A DNA stretch of 64,000 nucleotides. Origin: Dermanyssus gallinae. Lineage: Eukaryota > Arthropoda > Arachnida > Mesostigmata > Dermanyssidae. The translations under genes and the position numbers were made by a program. Numbering within the stretch: the stretch's first letter is position 1; every line of letters starts with the position of its first letter. The stretch covers positions 310,001 through 374,000 of the forward strand of contig QVRM01000283.1 in assembly GCA_003439945.1 (NCBI GenBank). Reading direction: 5' to 3'. Below the pieces are notes generated by a model that was not told the DNA's origin, did no database searches, and worked only from the letters and a program-made list of their open reading frames with translations. This document shows positions 21,480 to 32,279 of the stretch, in pieces.

Positions 21480-22083
21480 ACGTTAGCAACAACAACAACA
21501 ACGACAACAGCAACAACAGCTAGCTATCAAGGTTAACTTGTCCCAGTCGTCAATCAGTCAATCAATGAATGTGTTTGTGTAGACGATGATAACGACGACG
21601 ACGACGACGCTGGCTACGGCGTCACTGCCACCACCGTTCATCATCGCACTTATTCCATCCAACAACCGAATAAATAAATGAACCGGATTGCCGCTGACGC
21701 TGTCGCTGCCACCGCCGGCGGCGGCGGCTCTGTGTTGACCGCCGCATCCAGAGTCCCGACCGACGCAAGGTGGCGCCACCGCCTGTCGCGACCGTCAATG
21801 TCCACTTTCCCAAAATACTTCCCCAACAACAACAACCACGACCACCACAACCAACCGACGACCGGTGGTGGCAGCTCCGACACCGACCAACCGATCGACC
21901 AACCAACCAACCAACCAACCGACCCACCGACCGACCGAGCAGCGGCGGGCAATAGAGCGATCTAGCGAGCTGGTTTGGTGGCCGCTAGTGAGAGGATATG
22001 GGTGAGGGATTGGGAACGTCAGAGCGAGAGTGGTAGAGAGTGGTAGAGGTAATGAGAGAGTGGTGGATATATTGAGAGTAAGC

Positions 22084-22130
<47 letters not shown>

Positions 22131-24770
22131 GGGTCGGGAGTGAGGCCGTGAGGGCGAGAGCGGCGGGCGCGCTACAAACCACAACAGCAACAGCACATCA
22201 TCATGCCGCCTCAGTCAGTCAGTCAGTCGCTGGCTTCTAGCGGGCAGGCGGGTCAATTCTACGACGAACGAACGCGTACGAACCAACGAGCGCACGAACA
22301 GCCAGTCAGACAAGCAAGCAAATTGCACAGCCACGTAGATTTTCGTTCTCGTCTTGCGGTTGTTGTTCCCCTCTCATCTTAGTTTCGCATTTCTCGCCCG
22401 CTCTGTCCTTCTACCCCTCCCCCGCGCATTGTTATTCCTCGCTCTCTCTCTCTTTCTCTCGCCACAATGTCGTCCGCGCACGAACACACCGAATCGAACG
22501 ACGAAACCGTTCAGCCAACTGTTTGAGCGGCGGGCGGACAACTGGAGAGCTGAGTTTAACTTGATTTTTTGTCGTATCGGTTTGATAGCTGTGATATATG
22601 CGTCGTGATATATACGTTGTGTGTGGGTGTCTCTCGGATTGCTAACAGTGTTGTGAAACAGTTAACTTCATGTGCTAGTTAATATTTGTGCGGCCAGTCA
22701 ACTTTTCTTCGCGCGAACACATCCGTCTTCCTCTGTTGTTGTTGCTGTTGTTGTTGTGCTTTACATCCATATCAGCCCCCCCTCCTTTCCCGTGTGTGTT
22801 GTGTCACTGTGTGTTGATTCCACGTCTTTCCGCCACGCTGAATGGGATACCTGTGATATGACAGTGATTGTGAGTTTGAGCCGCCTTCGGATACTACTCG
22901 AAAGTGCAACGAGCCACTTAATTAGCAGCGACAGTGGTGGCAACAACGGCAACAACGACATCAACAACATCAACAACAGTCCAAATTGTAATAACGACCG
23001 CGGATTCAATAACGATAATGTGCCTCCTCTTGGAATACGTGCTTAACCATGTCATCTGATTACACCTTCCCTGGATTGTTACTGTGTATTCGCGGCCATC
23101 ACCATCACTATCACCACCACCATCATCATCATCATCGATCGTGAGCGCAGTTGTCATTGCTGCGTCAGTCAGTCATCTATATCTGTATGTTTCGTTTTGA
23201 GTCAGCTGCGTAGCGTTGGAATTTCAACCTGCTGCTGATAATGCTCATTACGAAGGGGATGCTAGCAGCTTGTGGTTCGGTTGTTTCCGATGAGCCGGAT
23301 GTTTAGTCGTGTGTGTTGTTGCATTCGATTGATTTTGAGCTGTTGAATTGTATCGTCATCATCGTCAATCGGCGTTGGCGTCGATACTCGTTGAGCTCGT
23401 ATACAAGCCGCCTCGATCTTGGATTTAGAACCCAAAGTTGTTTGGTGCGGGTGAAAACCAGTCTGTTCGGTTGTTTGTGTGTGTTCACGTCTGCTGCTTA
23501 ACAAACACCACTCAGAGAGATGTGGCGAATGAATGAATGAATGTTGTTTTTGCTCTGGTGTCACTTAGTCACATAGTACGTGTTGTGTTATTGACAAGTA
23601 ATGCGGCACAGCAGTGCCGCTGTTCGCAGATCTCCAACCTCAAGCACGGTGTGGGCGCTGTCGACGGCGACCTCACTCGGCGGCAGCGGGGGCGGCGGCA
23701 GCAACAGAAACAGCAAAAGCAGAGGCATTTGTTAAAGGTCGTCGCATGTGGCGCCGAATTCGTCGATCATGAGGTTACTTCAATTACAACTACCCCCCTC
23801 ACCACAGGCGGCAGCAGCTGCAGCAACAGCACGCAGGTCAAATGTTGGAGCGTGGTGGTGACCCCACACTCGAACCAGTTCATAACTGCCAGCTAATCAT
23901 GACGAAGATGACCCAATCTCAAAATCCTCGCTGAAATTCATATGCGATACTATTTGCCTTGCTACTGCAGACAATCAAATTTTATTTATATATATATATA
24001 TATATATATACATATGTGTGTATAAATGCCAACACGACACTCGTGTTGTTGTGTGTTCCTCTCTCGACGAAATGCTATAGACGACGGCTTGCAGTGTATC
24101 AGCCGTGGATCGAATTAATACGACAGCAGCAGCAGAAGAATTTAAAAGTATCGTTCAATCGACTGCACCACCGATTGATCGATCAGAGAGAGAGAGAGAG
24201 AGCAAACGCGCTGCTGCAGCTGCGGCTGCGGCAGTGCAACAACAGCAATAACAAACAACAACAAACAACAACAAACAACAACAGTCACTACTCCAGTGGC
24301 TGTTGCTGCTGGTTGCAGTAGCCGTCATTCATCATGAGGAGGATGATGATGATGGTGATGCTGCTGACATCGGTAAGCATCGGCTTGATTTCATCTGTTT
24401 GCTTACCATTAGTAAACCGGTCAGACGACTGTGAGTCAAAAAGCCGCAAGTTGATTACACTCACGGACACTGGAAACGGACGCGCCCAACCGCTGCTATT
24501 GCTAAAACAACAACAACAACAACAACAACGACGACAACAAAGCTTTCGAGCTTTCGACTCCTCTCTGTGAGTGGCTGACGTCCACTGCTACTTCGTCTTC
24601 TAGTGTTGCTTAGAGTGCTCAGTGCTACCTACCAATTCATTAGTGAGTGAGTGAGTGATTCAACGAGCCTAAAGTGCTTCGGAACACAACAACAACAACA
24701 ACAACGTTCGATCGTCATTGTCGCCGTCGTTCATGTTGCTGTTGTTGTTATTGTCGTCGTCGTCGTTCAG
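21480..24770 (+). repeat. Simple-sequence island: probable promoter/5' UTR of Spire-like gene
   Basis: GC-richer than its flanks and packed with short repeats: CAA units at 21486-21520, CCAA/CCGA at 21895-21945, (GA)n at 22085-22129, GTT near 22735-22760, CAT near 23100-23135, CAA near 24239-24285, 24507-24540 and 24688-24705. It ends at the KIND-encoding exon. A pyrimidine-rich stretch ending cgtcgttcag just before 24770 could be a splice acceptor, which would put a non-coding exon further upstream. The frames through it are low complexity and not convincing proteins. The promoter role is inference from position. Confidence 0.5.
22085..22129. repeat. (GA)n microsatellite
   Basis: About 45 bp of uninterrupted GA. 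GA tracts near promoters can bind GAGA-type factors in arthropods. Here that is only a possibility suggested by its place about 2.7 kb upstream of the Spire-like start codon. Confidence 0.9.
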
Positions 24771-24796
24771 GCCATCAGGCCGATCTAGCCGCTAAC

Positions 24797-25142
24797 ATGG
24801 GTATGCCAGCGGAACAGCAGACGCCGGGCACAATTGCCGAGGGGTACGTATCGCTGTTCGAGATTCTCGATGCGTTCGGTGCCCCTATGAGCGAGGAGCA
24901 TGCCTGGGCGTTGGCGTTCCAGGCGTGCAAAACGCTGCAGCGCCTCTGGCTGGCACACCGGAATGCTGGCAACGCAACCTTCACCGCCAAGCTGCCGGCC
25001 GGTCGCGAACGCAGCGACGTGAAAAGATCTGACATGGTGGCCAACTCAAACAATTCGACGCGAGTCTACCTCATCGAGAACCTGAAGGACCTACGCATCT
25101 GCCAAGATGGAACCGTACACCCGAGCAGCGCCGACATGCAAG
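24797..25142 (+). CDS. spir: Spire-like actin nucleator, first coding exon (KIND domain)
   Basis: The exon encodes 115 residues plus one base. From residue about 15 it reads EGYVSLFEILDAFGAPMSEE then HAWALAFQACKTLQRLW, the hallmark start of a KIND domain, and later LKDLRICQDGTVHP, the mid-domain segment. Family knowledge: Spire's KIND domain binds formins and its WH2 repeats bind actin; those and the FYVE-like domain must lie on later exons. The ATG at 24797 has A at -3 and G at +4; an upstream in-frame ATG at 24674 would add 41 low-complexity residues. The exon ends CAAG|GTAAGC, a strong donor, giving a phase-1 intron. An insert of about 30 residues with Asn/Ser/Arg precedes the DLRI segment. 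Other KIND proteins (PTPN13, KNDC1 types) are possible but fit less well. Confidence 0.75.
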
Positions 25143-25148
25143 GTAAGC
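25143..25148 (+). other. 5' splice site of the KIND exon
   Basis: GTAAGC follows CAAG, close to the metazoan consensus. Reading through instead gives a stop about 60 bp later (25199-25201), so the exon must splice here or end. No matching downstream Spire exon was recognised in the remaining 38.8 kb. Confidence 0.75.
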
Positions 25149-25149
25149 C

Positions 25150-26090
25150 GATAGCAAACACTCCAGCTGAAGCAAGTCGGAATCGTAGAGTCGCCAGTTA
25201 ATGCTGTAGGAAATTCCCTACGATAGTGCGCTTCGATCACACGCTTGACACAGCGTCTCCAGCGGAATCTCCAGTTTTCTGTCACCTGAGGAGATAACAA
25301 ACTTATAATCCACAGAACTTATGAGGTTATGCCTCTTCTCGTTATTGCAATTTGTTTGTTTATTTTTTGTACAAACAACAGCAACAACAGAAGCGATTGT
25401 ATAATTATTACAATTATACAATCGGGATGCAATCAGCAATAACAACAGTCACAACAACAAACGGAAAATAACAAAGAACAGCAATGAACTGCAACAAAGT
25501 TGTAAACATACGACAGTTACGAAAGAACAATTTATTTGTACATTGTGTCTGTAGTCTCTTTCGGCATACTCGTCCAATATATCAAAAGCATGTAAATCAA
25601 ATATATAAACGTACCTTGAGTTGATAAAGATATATTTATTGTTTGTGAGCTTCCAAAGTGAGTAGTATGCAAATGTGGGGGGTCGGTACCTCTAGCCCAG
25701 GACACCGGAACCATTTCGAGTCCTTGTTTCGCTCAACTTCCTACTCCAAGCTATCTGCGCACCTATTAACGGAGGTTCCGTATGGATCGTTAGCTAAAAA
25801 TAACTTTGGGCAGATACCTCGATAGCAGCAGCAGCACGGGCAGCTGCTGCGGCGGCTCTGCTGGGCACGGTTCTAATCGAATGTGCACGCATGCGTACAC
25901 ATCCATGCACATCAATTCATGTCCACTCTTGGTACATTTGACCGGCGGTAAGCAGGCTTCTGTATGAAAAATCGATATTATGCTTAGCTTTGGCGTACTG
26001 CGGTCGTGACCCAAATGTTTACTAGAGTGAACGTCCGCATTTGTCATAGCAGGTATTCTTTATATATATGGCCCTAATGGCATTGATGTG
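25150..26090. other. Intron-like sequence, no recognised gene
   Basis: Short CAA and CAG patches occur near 25375-25460 and 25825-25850. Nothing else was found. Confidence 0.4.
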
Positions 26091-26091
26091 T

Positions 26092-26111
26092 GTATATGTA
26101 TATATATATTA

Positions 26112-26164
<53 letters not shown>
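26092..26164. repeat. (TA)n microsatellite with internal A-run
   Basis: TA repeats on both sides of a poly-A stretch near 26110-26120. It may mark an old retroposon tail, but no body was identified. Confidence 0.9.
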
Positions 26165-26165
<1 letters not shown>

Positions 26166-26802
26166 CAGCCTATAAGCTGTGCGTTGTTATGTTCTTGGTA
26201 TTTTTAGTTCTTGTTTTTTTATTTTTTACAATTTCAGTTTTTTGATGATAGGATGTGTCATAAAACCGTGCATACCCATGTCTTGCGTTTAAACTCACCA
26301 GAAACAAACCCTGAAATAAAAATGAGAGAGATACGCCTCACCTGCGACTACTATACATATCTTGATCGTACCATGACATCGATGCGCTTAAAAGCAAATA
26401 TGTGGTGAAATGATGACTGATGAGATAACGCTCATCGATTGTACATAATAGTGAGTAATTTCACTTTGACTACACTACCACGGCTTGCTGCTGTTGCTAC
26501 TACTCGTGGTAGAGTGAATCAAGAGTACCATCTACTGGTAGACAGATACTCGTGGCTGTACTAGTAGAGTCCATTGTACCTACTTATGTGCGATACCAGC
26601 TGTACTGCTCCAAATACGCATATTTATGTGCCGCGCTTCCACTCAACAGCAACAATACACTGAGTGTGCATTGCTGCTGCACACTGGCCGTTCAGCGAGA
26701 TACCGCTACCAGCCCGATATACATATATACACTGGTACGAAGCCGTGTTGTGCGCATCTGCTCATGTCAGCTATGCACCGGTTGCTGAAATTAATTTGAT
26801 TG

Positions 26803-27010
26803 AGCTTGAAGACGCCGCGTGCAGTACCATTCAAAAGCTTTACCTCGGAATGGGACAAAGTTAAACGAGTCCGACGGAAGGTTGGAGAACTGAATATTTT
26901 CAGTGCTTCTCATCTCTGGTCTGGTCTTGCATGTGGCAGTCGCCATGTTTCTACCAGATGCATAGTTCATGGCTATTGTCACCTGATTTGTTCAAAAACG
27001 ATATTCTAAG
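26803..27010 (+). pseudogene. LINE C-terminal fragment (family of 37.3 and 56.0 kb)
   Basis: A plus-strand frame reads SEWDKVKRVRRKVGELN then LWSGLACGSRHVSTRCIVHG, aligning with LEWQRKVTEASAEVAQLD and LWEGMACTSRHVYTRYIVHG of the minus-strand copy at 37220-37560. The zinc knuckle downstream is lost. Sequence before 26840 may also belong, but I could not align it. Confidence 0.55.
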
Positions 27011-27169
27011 GGGTTTAACGTTTGTCGACTGTTCTCTCAAGCATGTACGAAGTATCATGCACTTGCCTGCCTGGCTTTTTAGACTGATATCGCTGCACTG
27101 CCTCTCTCGAATGATATGCTAAGAGCAGCTGACAACAATATAAGTAACAATGTTATATTCATACTTAGT

Positions 27170-28440
27170 AAAAGTGAACTGTGAAGTCCTGTGTGTATTA
27201 TATTATGGTAAAAGGAAAAGTATGGGAATGGGTAGGAGAGATGATTAAAAATGAAAAAATAGATGGAATGTCAAGGGTTGATTTTGTCTGCCTGCTGCAG
27301 TGATCATCGTTGAGTGGAAGCTACGGGACGGAGAATGGCTACTAATAAGTTGAGAGTACATAAGAAGTAAATAGACAAGAAGTAAGCTTATAGACGAAAC
27401 TAAACAGCTGTCAGGGAATGCCATGGGGATAGATTTAAATGAAATGCAAACAATAGCACGGAAAAACGTGATAAAAGGTATAATGTAGTTGATTGTAGAA
27501 GAGGGAGAGAGAAGGGATAGTGGAATGAGGAAATTGAGGCGGCAATTTTGGAAAAAAGGAATGGAGAAAAGAATTGGTACAATAAGGTATAAAACGGCAG
27601 GACGAACAGGAATTTAATAGTGTATTGGGGCCCCAAAAGGACAACGGGTAAGACGATTGTAGTCAATGTGGGAAAAAGCTTGGCTAACCTCGAGCACCAA
27701 AAACTAAATGACAGAAAAAATAGATGCGGCGGTAGAAGCGCTATTTTTGTTTATCAGTGATGAAGTTAATGAAGGGAAGTCGATAGTGAATACGGGTATA
27801 CTTTCAAGGGTAAGAGATATGGATGAAGTTATTAAAATAATGAAAAAGAGGACAGCATATGGGTTACATAGAATAGCGCTGAAGGTAGGAAAGGCGTTGG
27901 TGTCAACATATGTTATTTGTCTAAACTTTTTAATAGCATATTTGCCGGGGGCTGCCTACCAAGAAATTGGCGTAAGGAGAGAATATTTTTGCTGCCAAAG
28001 GGTGGCGTCGATAACGGGGATTTGAAAAATAGATGGCCGATAACTATTACACCAATTATGTTTTGTATTTGTATGCAATTTCTTAAGAGTCGGGTGCAGA
28101 ATATGTTCGAATCGAACGGCAAACATTGAGGAATAGCAATGCGGGTATAGCAAGGATTAGACGACCATATCTTTTTATTGAATCAAATAGATAAAATATC
28201 AAGGATGCGGGGGCAGGATTGTATTGTTCTTTGTCTTGAAGAGCCTTTGATATGGTTAATAGAGATATTTTGTATATAAGTGTCGCATGTTAAGTAAACT
28301 TACTAGAATATATTTAGGGTATATAGATCAATATAAATGATTAGGTGCGACTACAGCGTCGAGGGAAGAATTGCTGAGAAGTAAAGAATCATTGTTATAT
28401 AAGCGTTGTACTCCTGCAAGGAGAAACGTAAATAATCGCC
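27170..28440 (+). pseudogene. Heavily decayed LINE reverse transcriptase
   Basis: Across several frames the plus strand reads as the N-terminal part of a LINE RT: MTEKIDAAVEALFLFISD (27708 on), VIKIMKKRTAYGLHRIALK, then LPRNWRKERIFLLPKGG near 27950-28005, WPITITPIMFCICMQFLK, and DHIFLLNQIDKISRMRGQD near 28160-28220. This order (finger region, P..W....I.LL.KGG, RPIT, D.I..L) is that of R1/I-type and related RTs. The YXDD box is not recognisable. Base composition is AT-rich with many stops, so it is an old insertion. Confidence 0.6.
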
Positions 28441-28479
28441 TTTTGCTTGAAAAGTGAATTTATGCTAGGAACAGTGTCA

Positions 28480-29015
28480 GCTGACACGCTTTGGGGTCAC
28501 CTGGGCCTCCTCAGGAACGTGTTTGTTTGGGGACAGACCTGGTGTGCGCTCACGCCTGCGTCTGTGGAGACGTTGTCCGGCCGGACAACCTGGCCTTTTT
28601 GATCGCCAGCGGAGGCAGGCGAGCAAGGCACCAAGTCTGGATTGAAACCTTCATTAGCTTTACGAGCCTTTTAGCCTACCGTGCGTCTTGGAGCCCGTCG
28701 GACTTGACAGGGATGCCGGGAAGAGACCTGACGGTTTGACCTGGTGCATCTGCCTCTGTTGTTGTACAGACACTTATCAAGCAAATAAAATTTACTTTAC
28801 TTGCTTAATTGGCACAAGAAGCGCGCGATTCTCGTGAGTTTCAACAAGTAGGTACGTGTTTTACTCACTTGGCGGGCCGGGACCGTCCACTCGCGGTTTG
28901 CTGCAGAAGGTCGGAAGCGGCTAATTATAGCCAGCGGAGATAGGAGAGCGGGCGATTTTCTCAGACAGCGTCTATCGTTGAATGTACAACGGGGCAATGC
29001 GGCCTGGGTCCTCTG
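28480..29015 (+). pseudogene. Retrotransposon ORF remnant, 'tick transposon' type (copy 3)
   Basis: The frame at 28491-28739 reads GTDLVCAHACVCGDVVRPDN then SGGRRARHQVWIETFIS, matching the copy at 62.5 kb in the CxCG...GR..RHQ region. From about 28865 to 29010 the nucleotide sequence also matches 62.95-63.1 kb (gcgggcgattttctcagaca). Between them the copy carries CAAATAAAATTTACTTTACTTG, a possible separate insertion or tail. It has multiple stops and is non-functional. Confidence 0.65.
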
Positions 29016-29049
29016 AATGAAAAGGTGTACGACTTATTCAAAATATTTT

Positions 29050-29300
29050 GGCTTATTTTGATACAGCAGCACTTGTATACACACATTTCCATACGAATCG
29101 GTCTCTTTTTTTGGTCATACACTGCCTCAAGCGCTTGGTCACTCTAAGCACCGTTGGACGCAGGGAACTTTCATCAAGTTTATCCCATATCTGCTAAATG
29201 TCTTATTTTAGCTGGTCCAGATGTTGGTGGTGTGTCCGTCCAACCTTGACCTTCAAGATGCCCCGCACGGAGTAATCTATAGGGGTGAGATCTGGTCTCC
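29050..29300 (-). pseudogene. Tc1/mariner-type transposase C-terminal fragment
   Basis: On the minus strand, starting near 29295, one frame reads PDLTPIDYSVRGILKVKVGR then THHQHLDQLK, two stops, and QIWDKLDESSLRPTVLRVTK followed by RLRQCMTKK. The SPDL.P.D segment carries the third acidic residue of the DDE/D triad in this superfamily, and the W..LDESSL...V..V..RL region is its C-terminus. The N-terminal and central domains were not found. The remnant is dead. Confidence 0.65.
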
Positions 29301-29470
29301 TTAGGGCAAGCAAGCCATGTCTTCACTATTTTCGTAATGTAATTTTCGGCTTGTGTAGCTCTTCTCGTCAATGAGTATCCCACACGGGATTCGAATGTGT
29401 GAAGCGCGCGTATCTCTGTGGGTTCCAACAAAGCCTGTTACATGACTTATGACGACAATATATACATACA

Positions 29471-29473
<3 letters not shown>

Positions 29474-29526
<53 letters not shown>
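29474..29526. repeat. (TA)n microsatellite
   Basis: About 53 bp of uninterrupted TA. A second TA tract lies at 29618-29645. Confidence 0.95.
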
Positions 29527-29527
<1 letters not shown>

Positions 29528-29614
29528 TAAATAACTGCTCATAACACATGTAGTATAATTATTCAATTGTAGGGTACAGGGGAAACGATTTTTATGTGCG
29601 CGTGCGCAAGTTCG

Positions 29615-29645
<31 letters not shown>

Positions 29646-29993
29646 CTGTTTTTTTAAGATTTGAAAAATTTAATGTTTTCTATGTATTCTATCAATTCAA
29701 TTTATAGACTGCATACACTCCGTCGCTCTTATGGCGAACAGGACGTGCCACTCCAAAGATCCATTACTAAGGCATTCATTTAATGGAGGGGAGGAAGTAT
29801 ATCCACCTTGATCTCAGTAATAACTTTTGGCTTACTGGATTAATGGAGGCACTGTGTTTGCTGTTTCGACGGTTACCCGCCTCGGATTTGATTGAGCTGG
29901 GACTGCAAAATACCTTTCACAAAAACCAACACTGCATATTTTATTAATGTACAAAGTGGTGTATTTTTTCCTTCGTTTTATCTCCCCTTCTAG

Positions 29994-30265
29994 TCGCAAA
30001 ATGGTACCCGTGAACACCTTGCGTACGATTTTTAGTTGTGTTGAACCGCATGGCTGTTCCCCAGCACCAACTAAGGGCACAATCGTTGGCTTTATCGTTT
30101 TTTATTAATGATGCACTGCGAAATGTAGAACCAATGGAAGCAGGGGCAGAAGCGCAGGACTTCATGCACACTTATGCTAGATACTACACACAGAAACGAC
30201 CGTTGTTTGCTATCATTCGTCATCATGGTCATGTGGTTGGTATAACCGTAATAGATCGTAGATAG
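29994..30265 (+). other. Candidate isolated coding exon, unidentified (GNAT-like?)
   Basis: A pyrimidine-rich tract ending ccccttctag (to 29993), and a weaker acceptor-like tttttag ending at 30034, precede a frame reading LRAQSLALSFFINDALRNVE then DFMHTYARYYTQ and RPLFAIIRHHGHVVGITVI up to a stop at 30265. The composition is protein-like, not low complexity, unlike most frames nearby. The pattern (acidic helix, then ..FAII...G.VVGI.V) faintly recalls arylalkylamine N-acetyltransferase-type GNAT proteins, but the match is weak and from memory. In another frame RKMVPVNTLRTIF directly follows the acceptor. It could be a nested gene's exon, a pseudogene piece, or chance. Confidence 0.25.
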
Positions 30266-30269
30266 TAAT

Positions 30270-30950
30270 GTTTGTCTCTACTTCGAGCCCCGGAGCATTT
30301 GTAATATCATTTGATACCATGATGATAAATATTATTATAATTTTGTTCGACCATGGGGGATGAAACCCCATCTTTTACTAGCGTGTATGGATAATGCGAA
30401 AAGGCGATAGATCCTTTACCACGATGACGCGATTCGGAGGTGTGTTTCGATGCATGAATTCACTGTCTTAAGAAATGTTTAGAAACTGACGCAAATTACG
30501 TCTATATCAAAATATATATTCTATTTTTAGAAGAACATTATAAAACATTATACACGATCTTATTGTTAATTTTTCATTCTAATTCACATCGAAAATTCAT
30601 AAATGCATGTAGTCCCCATGTAACTGCTTTTATGCAATGATATAGCAATTAGGTTGCTTTGCTTATGTTTATGTAGATATGCAATCCTAAGTAGAAAAAA
30701 TCATGATGGCAGTGGATTTCACGGTGGGATGCGGTTCTACGATGTTAAAGCACGCCGTTGTTCATTTCATACTACATACTACGACCAACACACTAACCAG
30801 CGGTTAGTTGATTCGTAGTAACGCGAGAGCGAATGATTCTTTACATGTATGTTCATCAGTAACTAGCAGCACCCACGTGTCCGACTTTGTTTCGTCTCCT
30901 AACCGTCGGAGCTTCTCGTTTTGTATGCAGCGTCTATCTGTTCGTATGCA
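30270..30950. other. No recognised feature
   Basis: AT-rich sequence with no motif-bearing ORF or repeat. Confidence 0.4.
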
Positions 30951-30954
30951 CTAC

Positions 30955-31213
30955 AACAGCAGCAGCAGCAGCAGCGATCATCGCCATCATGTCGACGCCA
31001 GTCGCTCGTTATGAGGGGGAGTAGCGAAATACAGCGAGCGAAAAGATGGCCGTTAGAAAGTCGGTTTGAACAGTCCGAGTGAGCCATCCATCCACAGCAG
31101 CTGGAAGCAAGCAGCAGGCACGCGGGCAAGCGGCAGGGTAGCGTGAGTTAATGTTCCTGCAAGAAGAGAAACAAGAAAGGCATTGCGGAAAAGGGAAGAC
31201 GAATAAAGGCGTC

Positions 31214-31244
<31 letters not shown>

Positions 31245-32247
31245 TCAGTGTTGGCGTCCAGTCATCGTGGGCCCATCATCGACGGTTAGTTGATTGGCCA
31301 ATAGATCGGTCTGTCCCGATGCTACATACAGACAGACAGACAGACATACATACATAGATCGATTGATCCATCGAGAGATGGGTCGGTCAGCTTGGCGGAA
31401 CAGACACAACAGCGGCAGCGGCGGCAGCAGCAGCAGCAGCCCATCATAACGAAGCCGCCCACTCGGTTCAATCGCTATTGCAACGCGATCGCACGCGTTG
31501 CACGAGAACAACAACAACAACATCATCACATAATTGTAGTTGTAATCATGATATTAGTAATAATCATAATAATCATGATGATGATGATGATGATAGTAGT
31601 ATGCTAGCTATGAGGGTGCTGTTGCTGCTGCTGTGTTGTTTAGGGGTATCGTTCACTGATCAATACAACAACGTGATCGTTTTTGCCAACGTCGGTTTGG
31701 TCGCCGTGCCGCTGCCGCTGCTGCTGCTGCTGTTGCTGCTCCTGCTGCTATTAGCGCATACTTTTGGTACATTACCTTGCAGCGGCAGTGCAATCGATGT
31801 CGCCAGGGTCCCTGTAATTGCTATTCAAACTCACTACACTTTTGGCGCTAAAAGCACAATGTTGTTGTTGCTTTGCTGTTGTTGTTGTTGTCGTTGTTGT
31901 GATTGCTTGTGGGCAAGTATAAAGAGCCACTGTAGCATCTGCGCGCGCGCGCCCGCGCCATCATTGATGACCTGGCTGGATTGTCGAACAGTGAGTTGTG
32001 CTCACTGTTATGTTGGCCGGCCACCGGCTACCCGGTTATTCCACCTGGCGACGGGCTGACCGTTTGTTTGTCTCTCTGTCTGCCCGCCCGCCTGCCTGGC
32101 TGAATGACTGACTGAATGACTGACTGATCGGGTCGTTTGGACCGTTGCTTTGCGGGGTGCTTTACCATCACCACCACCGCCGCCGCCACCACCACCACCA
32201 CCACCAAACAGGCGAGCAACGACAACGATTGCAGTGGAAGACAGCAT

Positions 32248-32279
<32 letters not shown>

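Noticed and set aside
24334..24570. 78-codon frame upstream of the KIND exon with a signal-peptide-like start
   Set aside because: Lies in the presumed 5' UTR, ends in poly-Gln from CAA repeats; at most an upstream ORF.
31478..32059. 193-codon frame in island B
   Set aside because: Leu and Cys runs from CTG/GTT repeats; no motif, no splice support.
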